A DNA stretch of 64,000 nucleotides from Schistosoma haematobium (GCF_000699445.3 NC_067198.1:2113301-2177300); one strand, 5' to 3'; positions 12,401 to 26,839 are shown, counted from the stretch's first letter. The notes: generated from the sequence alone by a model not told the origin. A program made the numbers and translations.

Positions 12401-15400
12401 TTTGGCATTTAGATCTCCCATTAGAATGGTGAGGTCCTTTCTTGGGCATTTCTCAATGATTGACTGCAGCCGCTCGTAGAATTGATCTTTAATTTCGTCG
12501 TTGCTATCATTGGTGGGTGCATAACATTGGGTAATACTCATTAAGATCCCCTCCTTCTTTGTTTTGAATGATGCTTTGATGATTCTGGATCCGTGAGATT
12601 CCCATCCTACAAGTGCATTTCGTGCTACTTTGGACAGCATTAGAGCGACTCTCTGAGTGTGTGGAGCATTGTCCTCTTCGTGACCGGAGTATAGCAGCAT
12701 CTCTCCCGTAGCTAGCCTTTTCTGTCCAGCTTGGGTCCAGTGGGTTTCGCTGATTCCCAGTACTGCTAAGTTGTATCTCCTCATTTCCATTGCTATTTGA
12801 CTGGTCTTCCCGGTTTCCCACATTGTTCGAACGTTCCATGTACCTATAAAAATTGTTGCTCTGGTTGTTAGAAGGGGCATTGGATTCGTGGCTTCTGAAG
12901 GAACTCGGCTTTCATCATGAAGCGTGATAATTCTTCTAAATGAAGATCTTCTGACTCCCAGGGCAGAGTTAAAATGGTTTGGATTATTTTTTCTGGTAAG
13001 CGTTTTTTTAGCGAGTCAGTTTTCTACGGGATGGGGACGCTAACCCCATGCCCAACCCTCCTCCTTTACCCAGGCTTGGGACCGGCAGTAACTCTAGAAG
13101 AGCTACAGGTGGAGTTTTACTTTAATTGTATTAAATATAATTATTATCTTTCACTATTATCTCCTTTAATTTATACTATAGATGAATATCAATTCAATTT
13201 CACAATCAAATAATGTAATTACTGAAACAATGTTAAATTATTTAAAATTTTATTATTCAAGACTTTCAACAAATGACAATCCATATGATCACCATGATCA
13301 TCATCATGATCTTTATCATGATCATGATCATCAGCATTTATCCCAACAACAAATTCAATCACAAATGGAACATATCATTCAAATGAAAAAATTACTAAAA
13401 TTATCTAATCATGAATATACTACTGATAATCAACTACTAATAAATAATAATAATAATAATAATATTGATTTTATTGATAAAACATCTACTATACAAAAAT
13501 CAATTAATCAATTACATGAAATAATTGATCAAACTAAACTTAAATTTAATAAAGAATCAATAATGCCGGCAACAGTAACCATGCAAACATCATTATCAGA
13601 AAATAATTTAACTAATCATATTTCATTCAACGGATCAATAGTTAATCAGAATGATAATCATAATAATAACAACAATCATTCAATGTCATTTTTAAATGCT
13701 TCTCTTCCATCTTCAATGTATTTGTCGCCATCATCATCATCATCATCATCCTCATCAGCAGCAGCAACAGCGTCAGCATCAGCATCAGCGGCGGTAGCAG
13801 CAGCAGCAGCGGCAGCAACCGTATTGGGACTTTCATCGTCTTTGGAATATCCTTATTCAAATCAAGTTAATACAATCAATCATTCTTTTGATAATAATAA
13901 CAATAATAATAGTATTCTATCATTCAATCAAAAATTAAAGTCTATTTCCGAAATCAATAATGATACTAATAATCAATTCGGTTTTTCATTACAATCGATT
14001 TATCATACTAATGATACTAATGGTTATAATATTGATTTATTTAGTAATAATAATAATCATAGTAATACTATTAATAGTATTAATAATAACCCAGCAACTA
14101 CCATTGTCATGGATACCAAGTTGTCAATTACACAAACACCAATTACTAATCTATCATCATTGATTACTACTACTAATAATAATAATAATTCAATATTAAA
14201 TGAGAACAATTCTAATTTATCATTATCTAATGGAATAACATATAATCAATCAATATTTTATAATCCTACCATCAATACTACTAATAATGATAATGATAGT
14301 AGTAGTAGTAGTAGTGCTACTACTACAAGTACTACTATTACTACTACTAGTAGTAGTGGTAGAAATCCAAAATATAATGATCCATATACATATACATTAA
14401 CACAGAATTCAAATGATTTAACTAAACAACATATTACATCATCCTTATCAAAACTTACACCTTCCAATTTAATCAATAAATTAGATCCTATAAATGTAAA
14501 TTTACATTTAATCAATACTATGATCCCATCAAATGATCCTAATCATCATCATCATCATCAGCATCATCATGATCATGATCATGGAATCAATCAAAATACG
14601 ACTACTAATGATGAAGATGATATCATTAGTCATAGTAATAATAGTAGTATAAGTGAAAATGATCTCATTTCTAATAAATCATCTCTATCTATTAATTATG
14701 ATAATAATAATAATAATATAGAAATGATTAAATATGAAAGAAATAATCAATATCCAATTAATCAATATCATCATTATATGAATCAATCAATAAAAAGAAA
14801 GAAAAAGTTAAATTATTCTAATCAAAATGATGAAATGATAGAAGAGAATGAATCCAATTATGAAATTTATCAAAAAACTCAATCGATTCAATCATATCAA
14901 GTAGGTAAAATATTGATACAAACATTGGTACAAAGGAGACAAAGGAGCAGGACTATGGATGCGCACTGCTGACGAGTCCCACACAATGGGACGAAATGGC
15001 TGTTCAGTGCTTCCAGATTTTCATTAGTGGTCTAACATCAATCGATTCGTGATTTCAATCAAAAACTTAACAATCCCCACAACCACTATACTGATAATTA
15101 CCGTGTGCTCATTAGTGACTAGCTTCGTCAGAAAATTCTCGGAGTTCTAGTGAGAAGTTGTGACCAGTGGAGTTAATCCGTGTCGGGTAGAAACAAGTGT
15201 CTACCTCAGTAAAATGGAAGATGGTCGCGCAATTTCGTGGATTGGTTGAGGTTAGACATTAACACCATTGGATTCCGGCTCAGTGGTTCAGTAGGCTAAG
15301 CGTTCGCGCGCGAGACCGAAGGCCCTGGGTTCCAACCCCGTGGGCGGGATCGTAGATGAGCACTGCTGAGGAGTCCCACGATAGGACGAAACGGCCGTCC

Positions 15401-18185
15401 AGTGCTTCCAGGTTTCCAAGGTTGGTCTAACATTAATCGGTTCATGATCTCAATCAAAAAAATTAAATTTATACTTGATCTGGGATACTGCCCAAGTGTT
15501 TAAACTAAAGTAGATAGTTTACTAAAAGGAGTATCCTATGAGACTTGACTTGGAGATCGAATCGATAAAGGTCATGGAGATATGTCAGGAAATTCAGTTT
15601 AACAATAGTCAATGATTACAATAGATTGACATGTTATTCGATCCTTTCAAGATTTTGAAGTCTATATGTATCATTGGTTAAAAATCAAGGTTTTTCAATT
15701 CACCCCTCCCCCCCCTAAGTGAATTCTCTGTATACACTAACTTGGTGAAAGCTCAGAACTTTCAGTTTTTATCTTATTTTTTTTGTTTGTAAATAACACC
15801 TTAGCTGTGGAAATGTAATGAGTGGGATTTCCCTGACAGTTACTATATATACGTGAGAATATGAGAGAATTTTGAAAAGGAGCAGACTCTTCACAATCTC
15901 ACTCACTCAAAACAGTGAAAAGTACTGTCTTATCTTCCTTAATATACAATTTAGGTAACATTAGGTAAACCTGAAAATATTTTTTTCATGAATTCTTTGA
16001 ACATTTTGACAATTTGATACTGAATAGTCTTCCAAATTGAACACTATATTCGTTTCCCAAGCTATTCTGTAACCCCCAAGATAGAACGATACAGAGACTC
16101 GAACAACGCGGAAGAAGACGCAAAGTATGCGAAAAGTACTTTACCCTAAGGTTCATTTTAACACAGAAAATATAGGGTTTTTATAATATTTTTAAATGTT
16201 CTTGGGTTGCTCGAAGATTCTGGAGTGCTACTAAACATAGTAGCAGTATAGCAATCAGCCAATCAGAACTTCTACATGTGACGTTTCACTTCCTTGATAT
16301 TTCTGGCTAAAACTTCAAGTGAACACTGATTGCTTGTCTTTGGCAAGAAATTTTTTGGACTACTCCAACAGATACCCAAAAGTCACTCACGGTCTGAAAA
16401 TAAAAGGTTGGATCAATCAATATTTGTTTACTGAAGTTAGTCAATATCTTTTGGGATATATGCATCTTGAGATGATTGACCTAGGAAGTTTTCGCAATAT
16501 TTAGCATGGATCCGAGACTTTAAACTCAGCAGGTCTTGTTTTCAAAAACACCAATCGCTTTATTCACTGAGTTGTTTGGACTCAGTAGTCAATACATTTA
16601 GACATTTACATCCTGTGTGGATTGTCTTGATATTACCTTAAGTCATGGATAATCGCTAGTAGTGGAATCCAGTTGGATGTGCTTGAATCACAGAATTGAT
16701 GTTCACTCTAGATCTAGAAGCTCATTAAACTATTTATAGAACCTATTACATTTCATGATTAATTACCCTTATTTCTTTCACTAACGAAGAATAGTAGTAT
16801 ACTTTACTGGATTATCACTAATTGAAAATAAGTCAAAATGTAAATGGTGAAAATAACATCTAATTAATCAATGATCAAAGTATGAATCCAAAATCTGTCT
16901 GCCATAATGATCACAATTGAGAACTTTGAATATAGAGTAACTTCATTGTTCAGCATATTGCGACTCTCATAGTTGCTTAATTGTTGTCAGTTTATGTTGA
17001 GTATCACCATTAGGGGTCAATCAGTATCTATAACTATGTTGGATATAATTGACATACTTTGAGATGATAGAGAAGATTTGTAGTACAGGTGGATGATTTT
17101 GATAAAGTTTTGTTCTCTAAGCTGAATGGTTTGGTCGTGGAGCTTTCACCGTTCTCCTGAACGACGTCATCAGCTGAGGATGAAAGCTCCATGATCGAAC
17201 AATCCAGCTTGGAGAAAAAACTCCATCAAACTAATTAACATCTATTCCGAAGGTAAAGACCGGTGACACGCAAGGTTGCTTACTCTCACCCTTACTCTTT
17301 CTCCTGCTGGTCGACTGGATCATGAAGACGTCAACATCTGATGGGAACCATGGGAAACAGTGGACATATAGGATGCAGCTGGACAATCTAGACCTCTCAG
17401 ATGATCTGTCTCTCCTATCGCACACTCAACAACAAATGCAGAAGACGACTATTGTAGCAGCAGCCTCAGCAGCAGTAGGTCTCAACATACACAAAGGGAA
17501 AAGCAAGATTCTCCGATACAACACAGCATGCAACAATCGAATCACACTTGACAAAGAAGATTTGGAAGATGTAAAGACCTCTACATAACTGGGCAGCATC
17601 ATTGATGAACACGCTGGGTCTGATACTGATGTGAAGGCGCGGATCGGCACAGCAAGAGCAGTATATCTACAACTGAAGAACATCTGCAACTCAAAACAAC
17701 TGTAAACTAACATCAAAGTCACAATTTTCAATACTAATATCAAGACAGTTCTACTGTATGTGGCAGAAACTTGGAGAATCACAAAAACCATCATGCAGAA
17801 GATACAAGTATTTATTAACAGATTTCTACACAAAATAATTCGGATTTGTTTGCCAGACACTACACTATCAGCAACAACGTACTGTGTGAGAGAACAAACC
17901 AGATTGCTGTGCGGAGGAAGAAATCAGGAAGGAGCGTTGGAAGTGTATAGGACACAGATTGAGGAAAGCACCCAACTGCGTCAATAGACAAGCTCCCACA
18001 TGGAATCCTGAAGGCCAAAGTAGGTGAAGAGGAAGACCAAAGAACACATTACGTCAAGAAATGGAAACATACATAAGAAAAATGAACAGCAATTGGATAG
18101 AACTAGAAAGGAATGCCTAGGACATATTGGGTCAGAGAATGCTGGTCGACGGCTTATTCTCCATTGGGTGTAACAATCGTAAATG

Positions 18186-18217
<32 letters not shown>

Positions 18218-21200
18218 CTGAAGGACAAAGTTTATCTAACTTGATATTGGTATCTTCTTCATTCTATGTAATAATATTGAGTGTATTACTTTATTTCAGA
18301 CACAAATTAAATCACAACGTACAATTAAATCAAATCCTAATCAACAGAATGATAAATCATCTTCTCATATTAAACGACCAATGAATGCTTTCATGATATG
18401 GGCAAGAGATGAAAGAAGAAAAATTTTAAAAGTAAGTATGCCTATTATCTAGAAATAATGGTAAGACTATAATCTATAAACAAACCAATCAGATTGAAGA
18501 TAACAGATCTTGGATTTTGGCGCGAAATTCATCCATTCATTGATTTGGTTAAATATCATTTTGGCATTTTATCTGATGTCAGTTCGTAATGAAAACAATA
18601 AATCCTATTAAATGGTGGTTAGAGGTAGTCGACAAGGTTTCCTGTCAACAAGGTTTCCTGTTGACTACCACTAACCATCATCTTATCTCAATATACAGTG
18701 CACGTAGTGTCGAGTCACCTAGACTGGTGGCCACATTGTAACTTGGTCAATAGCATTCGATCTGCACTAAAGAAGGACTTGACACACATGACATTGATCA
18801 CCACCCAGTGATCAATCAATTGTGATAGATCCTATTCTCCACCCTTACCATCAGTTGTAAATTCTGATCCTAATTTCTCGCACTAATCTATAACATTCAT
18901 TTAGCCTTGATTAGTAGGCGGACATTTATATCGAATAGTAGAATAATTTAGCATGTATTCCAACAGTTAGATACCATCATCAATCTAATTTTAGAACACT
19001 TTGAAGCTGGTTTGTTGTGTTATAATAGGGTGAACCAGAAACTATCTGTTAGGTATAAATTAATTGACTTAGCTTAGGATATTAATGTACTGAAATCAAT
19101 TCCTTTATGTAACCTAAATGATTGATGAGGTCATTTAAATAACTTCTAAGGTGCGTTTTAAATAATCAAGATAAAGTTATGAATTTACAAGTTCCATAGA
19201 TCAAAATCAGATCCATACATGTAAGTAAAGTTTAATTGATAAATGACACTGTTTTCTTGCAGAGATCAGAATAATTGGATAACCAGGCGAGTCCTACTCA
19301 ATGCCTTCTCGTACCAGACGTGTTGCTTACGAAATTGAGAGGACGAATAGCGAATGTTCGACGCTTTAATCAGGTTGGTGGATATGGAGGATCCACCTAG
19401 AAGAGTTGGAAAACCCTAATTCCAAACTAATGATGCACATGGTCTCCACGATCCTGAGGAAGAAAAAGGCGTATCAACCAATTGTTTGTTACCCGCTACC
19501 ATGGAACTGAATCCCCTGACGTTGCTCCACTGCCTTGTGGATTAGATCTTTAGGTCAAACGCTCTGGGTGTGTTCCCTTAAGGAAATCACCTGCCTCTAT
19601 TTGGGCACCCGAAAAGTATACCAGCCATATCTAGTTGGTGCCTCTTTGTACCAATGTTTATGTGCTTAAATAAATAAATTGGATAATCAATAATAATTTA
19701 CAAGACATATCATAACTTTTGAAATATTAAGCACGATATTTAATAGTTAAATTCATGAGTCAATTAAAGCTAGACCACTATGGAAAACCTGGAAGCATTG
19801 AGCAGTTGTTTCGTCCTAATATACGATTCCTCAGCAGTTTGTATCCACGATCCCGTACCAAACGGATTCCAAACCCAAAATTTTCAGTCTCATATGCGAA
19901 CACTTAACCTTTAGACCACTAAGTCGACCACAATCCAACAATTTTAATATCTCTCATTTCAACCAAATCATGATATCATTGTGAATTACATCAAATTTGT
20001 ATTGTATATACCTCGATTCAACCCCACCCCTTTTTTTTCTTACATTGTTTAGTACATGTTTGATTGGAGCACAAATTAAAACTTGACATAAAGTTGTATT
20101 CATATTTCTTTTTGACATTACTGTTAAAATGAATGAATCAAAGAGATAATATCAGTAATAAGCAATTGTCAATCAAATTATACAATAAATATATGATCAA
20201 GTGTAAACATTCTAAGTATAAGCTTTTTGAGGTGAGGTGAGGTGGGGGGAGGAGAGAGGAGGGGAGGGGAGGGGAGGATCAAAATGTATTTGACATTTTG
20301 TTTCATAGTAATTCTATATACACATATGTCATTAATAAGTACATTAGTAGTAGTTATAGTAAGTTTTATTTTGGTTTATGATTTTCATGTATAAATGACA
20401 CAATGTGTGACACAATGAATAGGTAACCGTTTTTTTTACATAAATGATGATATCAAACAAAAGATGGTTACATTTTGATGTGGGTTACTTATATCTACAT
20501 AAGTAGTATATAACGGTGGTCAGGCATAGAATGTACTTCAGTAGAAGGTCGGTGACGGAAGAACGGGAACGGAACGCAATTAGTATTAAAACGTATGAAC
20601 AATGAAATCTGAAATAATGGAATGATGTTTGCAACAGGAACAGTCAAGTTTGATATGATGGATTGATATTTTGCAAATTACTATGGTTCTCAGATTTTAG
20701 TGAGATTCTCTGTGATGATGAACTCAATTACATTTGAATGTCCCCACTGATGTTCTGTTCACTACAACATTACTATTGAATATGAAGTGACCATTAGAAT
20801 AGTATGGTATATCGCCTGTATGTATACAAAAAATGAGACCGTAATCAAGAGAAGTTGCTTTCAGTTACCAAGATAATTTACAAAGTTATTATCTATTTAT
20901 TTGAACATATAAATATTGGTACAAAGAGGCACTGATTACATCTGCAACACAAAGTCACTTGATTTGTGTGTGTGTGTGTAGGGGGCTGTGATACTGCCCG
21001 GATGCCCAAACCGAAGCATCTACTTTTCTTAGGGGGTCACACTTGGAGCCTTTGATCTATAGGTCTTATCCAGGAGGCAGTGGAGCAAAGTTAGGAGATG
21101 CAGTCCTATGGTAACCAGTGACCAACAATTGGTTCATACGCTATTTATTCCCTCAGGATCCTTGAGACCATGTGAACCATTTATTTGCAATCAGAGTCTT

Positions 21201-22101
21201 CCAACTTCCCTAGGTGGACCCTCTGTGTCCACTCGATCATAGGTGTCTTCGAAGCAGTGTTCGTATATCCTGGGATCACTGAGTATTGATAAGTCATATT
21301 AATTTGAAAACTTTATTTGGTTCCTAAGCTATTCTGGTAACCCGCAAGCTAGAACTACGCAGCGACCTGACTCGAGAGGAAAGGCGCAAAATAAGTGAAA
21401 AACACTTTACTCCAAAGGTTTATTTTTGTACAGAAAAACACGGGTATTTATAGATGTTAACAGTTGTTAAATCAACATCATATTTTGACCAATCCGCTAA
21501 AAGACATATTATGTTACTGACCAATAGTAGCACGCCAAGTTGGCATTCTAGAAAGCTCCACCATGTTCTGATTAGCTAGGGCTCTTCGGCTTCTTTAGGG
21601 CCTCTGGAGGCTCCGTTGCAGTTCTCGGAAAGCCGACTCAACAAGTATGTAATGCAGGTGTTAGGAAACGGGTACTCGGTAAGAATGGCAAATCACTTGA
21701 TGAAGTAGCAAAACTTCAACAGTTCGGATGACTAAGACATGTGTTCCGTATGCCCAACCACCGACTGCTTCGACGAGCGATGTTTTATGCTGTAAGAGTA
21801 AGTTAGAAGAAAGCTGCCGAGGAGTCCCACAATAGAACGAAACAGCCGTCCAATTCTTCCAGGTTTCCAACGATGATCTAACATCAATCGATTCATGATC
21901 TCAATCAAAAACTAAAACTTTTAATTGTCTTTATTTTCTTCTTTCATTTCTATCTCTTCTTCTTAGGCTTATTTTTAACTAATTTCTCCTTTCTTTTTTG
22001 TGATATTCTATGAACAGTCGTTAGAACAGCTGATTAATTATGTATTCGATATAATCACAACAACAACAATGTGGGGGTGGGGGGTTTGTTTGTTTTCTTC
22101 T

Positions 22102-22132
<31 letters not shown>

Positions 22133-25100
22133 TATATTCTTCTCATGTTATAACCAAATTGACTTGATAAACAATCATCATTAGAATAAACAAACACATT
22201 TCTATTTTGTATACCATTTACAACAACAGTACCATTTTCCTTTATTTTTTGTTTTGTTTTGTTTTCTTCCTCTTTTTTCTTTTCTTTGAAATTGACATGT
22301 ACCATACGATGTGTAATAAATGTAAACTAAGGTTATCAGTTTCTGTTGTGTTTGATTACATGTTATTTATAAATAAAAACAAAATGTGTTTGTTTGTTTG
22401 TTTGTTTGTCTGTTTGTGTGTGTATGTGTTTATTTGTGCGTGTGTGTGTGTGTGTTTGTTTATTTTTTGTGCATTTTGTTTGTTTTGTTTTTCTCGTCAA
22501 ATAAAAGAAAAGTATATATATATCCTTAATGGTTACATAGTTGTTTCATCTAGTTCTGTTGTTTACCAAAAAAAGAAGAGAGAAACAGCGAGAGAGAGAG
22601 AGAGGGGGGGGCGAAAAGAGAGAAAAAAAGAAGAAAAGAAAAACTCGACGGGATTATATTACACATAAAAAAAATAATAAAATAAACAGCATGAATCAGT
22701 TGTAATAAATAATCATAATAAAATAAATGAACAATAGGTCACCGATTATGTAGTTAACCTTCATGGAATTATGTATAAACTTATCCTTCTTCTTCTTCTT
22801 CATCATCATCATCATCATCATGATCACCATCCTCCTCATCAACACCATCTTCTTCTTCTTCTTCTTCTCCTTCTTTTTCTTGTGTCTATTAAGTTTGACC
22901 TTTACATAGATTATTTTTTCCTATTTTCGTATTTTGTTTTTGATTTTCTCTATTCAATTATGTACTAATGATAATAAACAGGCTACCAAGAGAGCAAGAG
23001 TGAAGAGGTAGGGGGGGAGGGAAAACTGATTATTATTTTGATTAATTGAGGTGAAAGTATTTAGTTAGTTTCATAGTTGTCTCCCTTCAAAAAACAAATA
23101 AACAAACAATGTCATGGAATAATTATAATGTAATGGACAGTTGTTTTATTTTTTTGTACTTTTGTACCCCCTTGGGTAAATACTCTTAAACTATTTTTTT
23201 AAAAAATGATAAATAAACCAAATTACTAATCTATATCACAGTTATGAATAATGTTTCAATTCAAGATGTCTTAGGTACTTACGCCTGTTACTCCTTGTGG
23301 AAAAGTATAGACCGCCTATTAGCACTCTCCATTGAATTCTATCTTGAGCAATCCTTTCCAGTTCTTTACAGTTGTTATTCATCTTTTTCATTTCGGCTTC
23401 CAATTGCCGATGTAGTGTGTTCTTTAATCTTCCTCTTTTTCGTTTCGGTTCAGGATTCCAAGATAGCACTTGCTTTGTGATGGAGTTTGGTCATTTCCGT
23501 AATGTATGTCTTATCCATTTCCAACGTCTTTTCTAATTTCCTCTTCAGATGTAAGCTGGTTTCCCTTGCCCACAGTAGGGGCTGTTGCTGATGGTTTCCA
23601 GCCTGCGGATATTGAGTATCTTGTATGGACAACTGTTTGTGAATACTTATACCTTCTTGTTGATGGTGGTGGTAGTTCTTCACGTTTCTGCTCCATATAG
23701 TAGAACTATCTTGATGCTTGTTTTGAGGATTCTTACTTTGATATTTGTTGACAGTTGTTTTGAATTCTATATGTTCTTCAATTGTAGGAATACGCCGTTA
23801 CTTTGCCAATCCTCTCCTTTTAGTCAGCATCCGATCCTCTTTGTTCATCGATGATGCTTCTCAGGGACGTGAAGGACTCCACATCTGCTAGAGTTTCGCT
23901 ATCAAGTGTGATTTGGTGGGCGTTCTCTGTTTTGTATTTGAAGATCTTGCTTTTTCCTTTGCGTATGTTGAGGCCTACTGATGCAGAGGCCGCAGCTACT
24001 CTAGTTGTCTTCATCTACATTTTTTCGCGTGTATGGGATAGGAGGGCCAGTTGATCTGCGAAGTTTGATTGATTCTGAGCTGTCCATTGTAGTCCGTGCT
24101 TTCCCTTCAGATGTCGAGGTCTTCATAATCCAGTCAACTACCAGAAAAAAGCGAAAGTGGGAGAGTAGACAGCCTTATCTGACACCTGTCTTTACTTGGA
24201 ATGCATCTGTCAACTGACATATCACTAAATACTTCATCAAACAAGGTTTCAGTCTAGAAATCATTTTCATCTGAATAAAAAATTCCAAACACCGACTTAA
24301 TTTAAAACTACTGTGACTGCTAGTTGACGTAACTGTTTGTGAAACTAATTCACTTCAACGGTTGTATCGTTCATCACCTTGACAGGTTACTAACGTACTT
24401 ACTTATGCCTGTGACCCCGAATGAAGCATAAGCCGCTGATCAGTAATCTCCAAATCACTCTGTCCTGGGTTTTCCTTTCTAGTTCTTGACAGGTTACATT
24501 TTTCATTTAGTGACTGAAAAATTTTGTATTCATTCACTTCCATAGTTTTGTTTAATTGACAAGTGATAAGATTTTGTTTACTTCTAATCAAGTAACTGAG
24601 ATATACTACTCACAGGTATTGTACTTTATCATTATAAAGATTCTTTCTCTTTATTTTAAACAGGCATGCCCTGATATGCATAATAGTAGTATATCTAAAT
24701 TTCTCGGAGCCAAATGGAAATCTATGAGTGCCGAAGTGAAACAACCATATTATGAAGAACAAGCTCGATTAAGTCGTCAACATATGGAAGAACATCCAGC
24801 TTATCGTTATAGACCACGTCCAAAGCGTACATGTATTGTTGATGGTCGAAAATTACGTATATCTGAATATAAAGAATTAATGCGTTCAAGAGGTGATTCA
24901 TCACGTAGACAATGGATTGGTTCAACAGATGAACAAGCTCAAAAAGTTGTAGAAGATATTTTAGGTAAGTGTATTTTTTTGAGTTAATACCATACACATG
25001 AGGACAACCGATTACATCTAGTACATGATTACAGAGTTGCTTGATAAACCATACTCCCAAACTTCACTTGTAAAATGTTCATTCATTGTCTTAGACTTCA

Positions 25101-26804
25101 TTGTTTCTGCATTTCCATACCAATCATTCTTTGTTCCGATTCTTTTCTCCTCGATCTTCTCAACCTTCTACTACCGGGCATTCTACTACTGATTTGTGTT
25201 ATATACTACTTATATCGATATAAGTAGCACACATCACACCATTACTAGAAATCGCAAAAACTTTCAAATTACTTCAGTGTTTAAACATAACTTTATGATT
25301 GTTGTTTACACATATAACAGTTTAAAGTTTTATTTAAAGTGTATTATATTATTAATTACACTGATAATTACCATATGCTCACGAGTGACTAGCTTCGTGA
25401 GGGAATTCTCGAAGTTCTAGTGAGAGGCTGTAATCAGTGGAGCGAATCCGTGTCAAGTAGAAACAGGTATCTATCTCAGTACAATGGAAAATGGTCGCGC
25501 AATTTCGTGAACTAGTTGAAGTTAGACATTAACACCATTGGATTACGGCCGACTCAGTGGTCTAGAGGTTAAGTGTTCGCACGTGAAACCGAAGGTTCTG
25601 GGTTGGATGTGCACTGGTGAGGAGTCACACAATAAGACGAAAGTGATGTCTAGTGCTTTCAGGAATTCAGTGATAGTCTAACATCAGTCGGTTCATGATT
25701 TCAATCAAAAAGTATTACGTTTGTTTTAACACATTTACATAACGTCTTTTATTCCCAATGAAATGTAATAATCAACATTTTATTCCATTTAGAAGTCATC
25801 GTTTGATTGTTTTTATTTCTCATTATAAATCTATGTTTGATAATATGATAACAAATAAAATCAAACGACCTACTAAGAGTTGAGAATAAACATCTATCAT
25901 CCTCTATTGTCAAATACATAGTTGAAACCGGTCATAAAATGGGGCTTTTGTGATGTTGTGCACAAGAGTAAAATGGAGTATACTAAAGTTTATTGAAACC
26001 TTAGCCATACGAAAATGTGAACCTCCTTTGTGTATTCGTTGACTGATTGAAGCCAGACATTGAAACGGTTGGATGCCGGCTGGCTCATTGGTTTAGAGGT
26101 TAAGCATTCGTTCATAAGACCGAAAAGTTTGAGTTCGAATCCTGCGTGCAGGACCGTGGATGTACACCAGTAAGGAGTTCTATACTAAGACGAAACGGCT
26201 ATCCAGCACTTTCAGGTTTCCAATTGTGATGTAGCTTAAATCAACCCATGAATTCAACTATTAAATATCGTTTCTTTGAATTATTTTGAATTATCTACAA
26301 ACAATATTTAAAGAAATATTCTATTAACCACAACTATTCTCGTTAATAAATATAAAATGAATGATCCTCTTAAGCAAAGATAGATAGTGGCTAGCAGTGA
26401 AATTCAGTTTGACGCGCGTTTCGTCCTATTTGTGACTTGTCAGCTGGATGTACCTGCATCCCACAGTTGATAGTTACTCCTGAACTCCAACCCAGTACCG
26501 TTCGCTTCAAACGCCATCGTATTATCCACTTAACTACTGAGTCCTGATAACCACCTGCTTGTGTTGACAAGTCCGAAATAGGATAAAACGCGCCCCAAAT
26601 TGAATTCCACTCCTAGCCATTATCCATCTTTGCTTTAAAAGCTTATGACTTAAGGCTATATCGAAACAATCCACACATATACCAACATGAGACTGATCAA
26701 TTTCAATCTTAAATAACAATGGGAAGATATAAGTAAAAACAACACCAAGTGAATGATTCTCTTTGCTTGATTTTTATCTTTCTACCATTTCCCATTCCAT
26801 TCTC

Positions 26805-26839
<35 letters not shown>

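Larger units (their letters stand above)
9905..13118 (-). mobile_element. Near-full-length RTE-clade LINE (SR2/SR3/Perere-3-like), antisense in SoxD intron 2
   Basis: About 3.2 kb on the minus strand: a 5' untranslated part (about 13118-12881), one long frame for endonuclease and reverse transcriptase (12880 to 10031), and a short 3' end finishing in a GTAAGTAATTA tail at about 9910. Its relatives elsewhere in this window end in a (GTAA)n tail, as RTE elements end in short tandem repeats. The 5' end is only about 64 bases upstream of SoxD exon 3. Confidence 0.85.
14938..15470 (+). repeat. Family B tandem repeat with two direct hammerheads (retrozyme-like dimer)
   Basis: The first ribozyme (14962-15009) and its tail run directly into a second leader, tRNA-like head (A-box near 15285-15303, B-box near 15328-15340) and second ribozyme (15360-15405) with its tail. 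Cleavage at both sites (after 15003 and 15399) would free a 396-nt RNA. This is the layout of retrozymes, whose monomers circulate as ligated circles. It lies in the sense direction in SoxD intron 3, 37 bases after exon 3. Confidence 0.8.

Noticed and set aside
22207..22668. 153-codon frame rich in Phe, Cys and Val
   Set aside because: Arises from GTTT and TG microsatellites in SoxD intron 4.
24722..25060. 112-codon minus-strand frame
   Set aside because: Antisense of SoxD exon 5 and adjacent intron.
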